Assembly: GCF_000812185.1 (NCBI RefSeq)
Contig: NZ_CP007026.1
Span: forward strand, 811,107-875,106
Reading direction: 5' to 3'
Source of the DNA: Candidatus Nitrosopelagicus brevis
GTDB taxonomy: Archaea; Thermoproteota; Nitrososphaeria; Nitrososphaerales; Nitrosopumilaceae
DNA length: 64,000 bases
Numbering within the stretch: position 1 is the stretch's first letter; every line of letters starts with the position of its first letter. A program made the translations under genes and the position numbers. Under the pieces are notes generated by a model that worked only from the letters and a program-made list of their open reading frames with translations, made no database searches and was not told the DNA's origin. Below, piece by piece: positions 60,839 through 64,000 of the stretch.

Positions 60839-61717
60839 ATGAAAGTTTTAGTTACAGGGGCAGGTGGATTCATAGGCTCCAGACTAGCAAAGAAACTGAT
60901 TTTAGAAGGACATGAAGTTTATGGTACAATTCACGATTCGCCATCTCAAGTTGAAGGGATGCAAATTATTAATGCAGATTTAACAAATGATGAATTTGAG
61001 ATTCCAGATGTGAGGTTTGATGTGGTTTTTCATTTGGCAGCTGCAACTCCATTGGTTAAAGATAAGAAAAAACAAAAGAGAATCAATTATGATGGAACTG
61101 TAAATTTATTTAATAAAATTAAAGATAAAACAGAATTCATAATTTATGCATCAGGTTTAGGTGTATTTGGGAATCCAAATGGTACAGTGGACGAACAAAG
61201 CCCAATCAAACCAGATACAGATTTTGTAAAAATAAGATTAGATGCACAAAAATTTCTTGAAAATTCTTGTAAGGAGAACAATATCGGTTTTTCAGTATGT
61301 TATTTTGGCGATGTCTATGGCGATGGAAGTTGGTTTACAGAGATGGTAGTTAAAAAATTAAAGAGTGGAATGATGAAGACTCCTGGAAAAGGTGATTACG
61401 ATAAATGCTTCATACACGTTGATGATGCTGTAGGAATTTTGATATCAATTGCAAAAAATAATCTAAGAGATCAAGCATATGTTTGTGCAGATTCAACTTC
61501 TGTAACTTTTAAAGAATTTGTAGATTATACGGCAGATAAAATTGGAGCAAAACACGCAGGTGGAGTTCCAATGTTTCTAGCAAAAGGAGTGTTAGGAGGA
61601 GATTTAGTAAAGTTACTTACAACTCCAATGAAAATTTCAAATAAGAAAATTTCAGAAGTTTACAATTTTGTTTATCCTTCCTATGAAGAAGGGATCAACT
61701 CAATTCTTGATTCATAG
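60839..61717 (+). CDS. NAD-dependent epimerase/dehydratase-like SDR without YxxxK
   Basis: An extended short-chain dehydrogenase-type protein of 292 aa. The Rossmann motif is TGAGGFIGSRLAKKL at 6-20, ADLTNDEF and FHLAAATPLV follow, with YASGLGVFG near 103-111. Where the catalytic YxxxK should be, the sequence is FVKIR (Phe129, Arg133), so classic epimerase chemistry looks unlikely. FIHVDDAVGILISIA near 200 is family-like. It could be a nucleotide-binding or structural homologue, or use an alternative proton donor. It stands alone beside psmA. Confidence 0.78.
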   Translation: MKVLVTGAGGFIGSRLAKKLILEGHEVYGTIHDSPSQVEGMQIINADLTNDEFEIPDVRFDVVFHLAAATPLVKDKKKQKRINYDGTVNLFNKIKDKTEFIIYASGLGVFGNPNGTVDEQSPIKPDTDFVKIRLDAQKFLENSCKENNIGFSVCYFGDVYGDGSWFTEMVVKKLKSGMMKTPGKGDYDKCFIHVDDAVGILISIAKNNLRDQAYVCADSTSVTFKEFVDYTADKIGAKHAGGVPMFLAKGVLGGDLVKLLTTPMKISNKKISEVYNFVYPSYEEGINSILDS

Positions 61718-61777
61718 ATAGTATCTACATCTAAAAGAACTAACCCTTAAATTGACTCAGTAACTAAGTTTTTCATT

Positions 61778-62503
61778 ATGATGCCAAATCGTGGTTATGA
61801 CATGACTCCAACCATGTATTCACCTGATGGAAGAATTTACCAAGTTGAATATGCACTTGAGACTGTCAAACGTGGAACACTTGCCATAGGAATAATGACA
61901 AAAGAAGGCATTGTTTTAGCTGTTGAAGAAAAAACAAGAGCATTACAAGTTGAAGGAATTACGCAAAAGATTTTCCAAGTTGATGATCATATTGGAGTTG
62001 CAGCCGCAGGTTACATTCCTGATGCAAGAGTTCAGGTTGACAATGCAAGATATTTTTCTCAAAGTAACAAATTGACTTATGATGAACCAGTAGACATTGA
62101 AACAGTTGCAAAACATTTAGCAGATCAAAATCATCAATTTACACAATATTCAGGTGTTAGACCATTTGGTGTTGCGTTAATTATTGCAGGAATAGATAGA
62201 AAAGGAGTTAATGTTTACGTTATTGATCCTAGCGGAACCTACAACTCTTATTCTGCAATAGCAATTGGAACTGGTTCAGACGAGGTAAATGAATTCCTAG
62301 AGAAGAACTACAAAGAAGGATTAACAATTGATGAGGCTGCATCATTAGCAATTGCTGCAATCAATCTCAAGAGCGAGGAAAAATCCGGCATAGAGCACAT
62401 AAAGATGTCAAAGATACTATCAGAAGGAAAAATGATAGAGAAAATTTCTACTGAAGACCTAAAGAAGTTTGACGAGGCTGCAAAAGGCAAATTTGTCAAA
62501 TAG
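61778..62503 (+). CDS. psmA: proteasome subunit alpha
   Basis: Outer-ring subunit of the 20S proteasome. The N-terminal alpha-subunit motif is YDMTPTMYSPDGRIYQVEYA, the helix that gates the channel, and VKRGTLAIGI, AVEEKTRALQV, VAAAGYIPDAR and IDPSGTYNSYSAIAIGTG follow. It is 241 aa, full length. No beta subunit is in the window. A leaderless-type spacing with CCTTAAATT about 30 bases upstream fits a promoter. Confidence 0.96.
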   Translation: MMPNRGYDMTPTMYSPDGRIYQVEYALETVKRGTLAIGIMTKEGIVLAVEEKTRALQVEGITQKIFQVDDHIGVAAAGYIPDARVQVDNARYFSQSNKLTYDEPVDIETVAKHLADQNHQFTQYSGVRPFGVALIIAGIDRKGVNVYVIDPSGTYNSYSAIAIGTGSDEVNEFLEKNYKEGLTIDEAASLAIAAINLKSEEKSGIEHIKMSKILSEGKMIEKISTEDLKKFDEAAKGKFVK

Positions 62504-62553
62504 AACGAAATTCTTAAGAATTGAATTATTAGAGCAATGATTTTGATTTAGAT

Positions 62554-63243
62554 ATGGGTTTAGGCAGTTATTGGGGAGAAGTAATAGACGTACTTCGAGA
62601 AATCATACCAGTTTATGACAAAGTAAATTCATTCATTTCCCTAGGAAAAGATGTTGAACATAGAAACAGAGCAATCAAAGGTAGAGTAAAGAAAGGAGAT
62701 AAAATTCTAGATGCAGGTTCTGGATTTGGGAACATGTCAAAAACTGCAGCAAAGATTGTTGATAATGATTTGAAAATAATTCTTTATGATCCACTTGTAC
62801 CAATGTTAAAAAATACAGACAGACTGTTTGATAGAAAAATAGACTCTGCTTGTGGTGTTTTTGAACATGTTCCATTTCAAGATAAAGAATTTGACGCAGT
62901 ACTGTCAGGATATTCATTACGCGATGCAATTAGCTTGAAAACTGCAATTTCTGAAATGCATAGAGTTCTAAAAGAAGACGGCAAGTGGGTCATAGTTGAT
63001 TTGGGAAAACCAGACGAACCGTTTTTTAGATTTGGTGTAACATTTTATCTCAGAATGATTTTACCGGTAATAGCACTGATAGCAGGAGGAAGACTTGGAT
63101 TAAAGTTTGGTACATTGTACGGAACATACAAGCTTTGGCCACAAAATAAGAAATTGGAATCCATGTTACTTGAGAAATTTTCAAGAGTGGAATTTGAAAA
63201 AGACCTTATGGGCGGAGCTATTATGGTTGCTGCATACAAATGA
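62554..63243 (+). CDS. UbiE-like class I SAM methyltransferase
   Basis: A 229-aa methyltransferase. The N-terminus VYDKVNSFISLGKDVEHRN resembles UbiE/MenG, motif I is KILDAGSGFGNMSKTA near 51-66, and DAVLSGYSLRDAISLKTA near 113 and MHRVLKEDGKWVIVDL near 136 are further motifs. A hydrophobic segment near 170 may associate with the membrane. Quinone methylation is likely by family, and thaumarchaea use menaquinone-type or related quinones, but the substrate is unproven. It overlaps the next gene by four bases (ATGA). Confidence 0.8.
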   Translation: MGLGSYWGEVIDVLREIIPVYDKVNSFISLGKDVEHRNRAIKGRVKKGDKILDAGSGFGNMSKTAAKIVDNDLKIILYDPLVPMLKNTDRLFDRKIDSACGVFEHVPFQDKEFDAVLSGYSLRDAISLKTAISEMHRVLKEDGKWVIVDLGKPDEPFFRFGVTFYLRMILPVIALIAGGRLGLKFGTLYGTYKLWPQNKKLESMLLEKFSRVEFEKDLMGGAIMVAAYK

Positions 63244-64000
63244 ATAATAGATTAATTCTAGTTTACATAACCGGCATTTTAATTGGAATCTCATATGGGC
63301 TTCAAGGTCCTTTGTTACCAGTTTTTGCAAAAAATGTAATTGGTGCATCATATGCAGATTTAGGAGCAATAGGATTTGCAAATTTTATTCCATACATGTT
63401 CTTTCCATTATTTGTCGGAATTTTATTAAACCGTTTCAACAATGCACATTTGCTTTCGTTAGGAATTGGAATAAATTCAATATCAGTATACTTACTTTCA
63501 ATTTCACAATCAGTTCCAGAAATTATGGGCTATAGAGTACTTACAGGAGTAGCGCATGCATTTTTTTGGCCACCATGTGAAGCAATTATTTCAAATGTAA
63601 GTAAAGGAAAAACACGGGTAAGAAACATTGCAACGTTTACTGGATTTTTTACAACAGGATTTATGATTGGACCACTAATCGGCTCAGTGATATTAGAAAA
63701 CTATGATGAAAATTATAGATTCATTTTTGAAATTGCAACTTACATATTAGTAGCATCAATTGTTTCAGCCATCGGTCTATCTAGAAATAGACCAATTGTA
63801 AAAAGTGAAAAATTCTCATTTTCTTCAATCAAAGAGATAATAAAATTTCCACATGTCATCATGATGCTCATTTATTGTACTGCATCATTTGGCATAATTT
63901 TGAGCATTTATCCTGCTTTTTTGAACGACAGGGCCATGACTCCAGTCAATATTGAAATTTTATTTTTCATTTTTGGTTTATCGCGAATAATAACTCTCAT
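63240..64000 (+). CDS. MFS transporter, 3' end cut off by the window
   Basis: An open frame from ATG 63240 to the last base gives about 253 residues of a major facilitator. Helix 1 reads ILVYITGILIGISYGLQGP, and RVLTGVAHAFFWPPCEAII is helix 4, with a long central loop (SRNRPIVKSEKFS). At least seven helices are seen. The start overlaps the methyltransferase stop, so the two are co-transcribed. The substrate cannot be named. Confidence 0.82.
   Translation, partial: MNNRLILVYITGILIGISYGLQGPLLPVFAKNVIGASYADLGAIGFANFIPYMFFPLFVGILLNRFNNAHLLSLGIGINSISVYLLSISQSVPEIMGYRVLTGVAHAFFWPPCEAIISNVSKGKTRVRNIATFTGFFTTGFMIGPLIGSVILENYDENYRFIFEIATYILVASIVSAIGLSRNRPIVKSEKFSFSSIKEIIKFPHVIMMLIYCTASFGIILSIYPAFLNDRAMTPVNIEILFFIFGLSRIITL

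Noticed and set aside
1-64000. tRNA, rRNA, IS elements, prophage, attachment sites
   Set aside because: All intergenic gaps were read; most are under 120 bases and none shows a cloverleaf, GTTCGAATC-type T-loop, transposase frame or terminal inverted repeats.

Overview
The window is chromosomal DNA from an AT-rich archaeon, almost certainly an ammonia-oxidising member of the Nitrososphaeria (Thaumarchaeota), close to Nitrosopumilus. Archaeal markers are TBP, DnaG-type primase, ribosomal proteins L15e, L31e and L39e, a proteasome alpha subunit, diphthine synthase, class I LysRS and the NurA-HerA-Mre11-Rad50 set. Lineage markers are a thaumarchaeal NirK-type multicopper oxidase, a hydratase plus ADP-forming acyl-CoA synthetase pair matching the 3-hydroxypropionate/4-hydroxybutyrate (3HP/4HB) CO2-fixation cycle, a divergent FtsZ-like protein, F420 synthesis genes, and secreted proteins with PEFG-CTERM tails. 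Gene density is very high, stop/start overlaps are common, and I found no tRNA, rRNA, IS element, prophage or CRISPR array.

Layout. 1-7.2 kb: TBP (cut by the window edge), a tRNA-binding protein, an SRPBCC protein with a membrane glycosyltransferase, an HtrA-like protease, CofG-CofH and a Ca/Na exchanger. 7.4-16.3 kb: a winged-helix regulator, PAC2 protein, PurM, a CPA2 antiporter, a lysine-rich repeat protein, Elp3, LysRS, a coiled-coil protein and several very small membrane proteins. 16.4-22 kb: nurA-herA-mre11-rad50, the DNA-end resection operon. 22-26.9 kb: HEAT-repeat and redoxin proteins, L15e, three secreted or membrane-anchored proteins and a phosphoglycerate dehydrogenase. 27-33 kb: nirK, a fumarase-family enzyme, a tRNA methylthiotransferase, the FtsZ-like protein and L31e/L39e. 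33-37.4 kb: a methionine/C1 operon (MTHFR-like protein and a methionine synthase split into two genes). 37.4-43.2 kb: a PEFG-CTERM protein, a Nudix hydrolase, an MFS transporter and a NitT/TauT-type ABC transporter. 43.3-52.4 kb: combined arginine and lysine synthesis on LysW carriers, with two LysW and two LysX-type ligases. 52.4-56.4 kb: DphB, RibL-like and RbkR flavin genes, DnaG and an A-type Fe-S carrier. 56.5-60.8 kb: two 3HP/4HB genes and glutamate dehydrogenase. 60.8-64 kb: an SDR-like protein, PsmA, a UbiE-like methyltransferase and the start of an MFS transporter.

How it fits together. Carbon fixation, nitrogen assimilation (GDH, ArgG, LysW-based Arg/Lys), cofactor supply (F420, flavins, B12-dependent methionine synthesis) and nitrogen-oxide chemistry (NirK) sit among information-processing genes. 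The observations I consider least ordinary are: a second LysW ending in Gln instead of the Glu that normally carries the substrate; a beta-rich domain shared by three secreted proteins; a DphB-DUF357 fusion; an FtsZ-like protein without recognisable GTPase motifs; a long repeat tail on L31e; an Fe-S carrier with a His/Cys-rich N-terminus; an Mre11 with Glu at the usual Asn metal ligand; and an epimerase-like protein lacking the YxxxK pair. All family calls come from reading the sequence; no database search was run.
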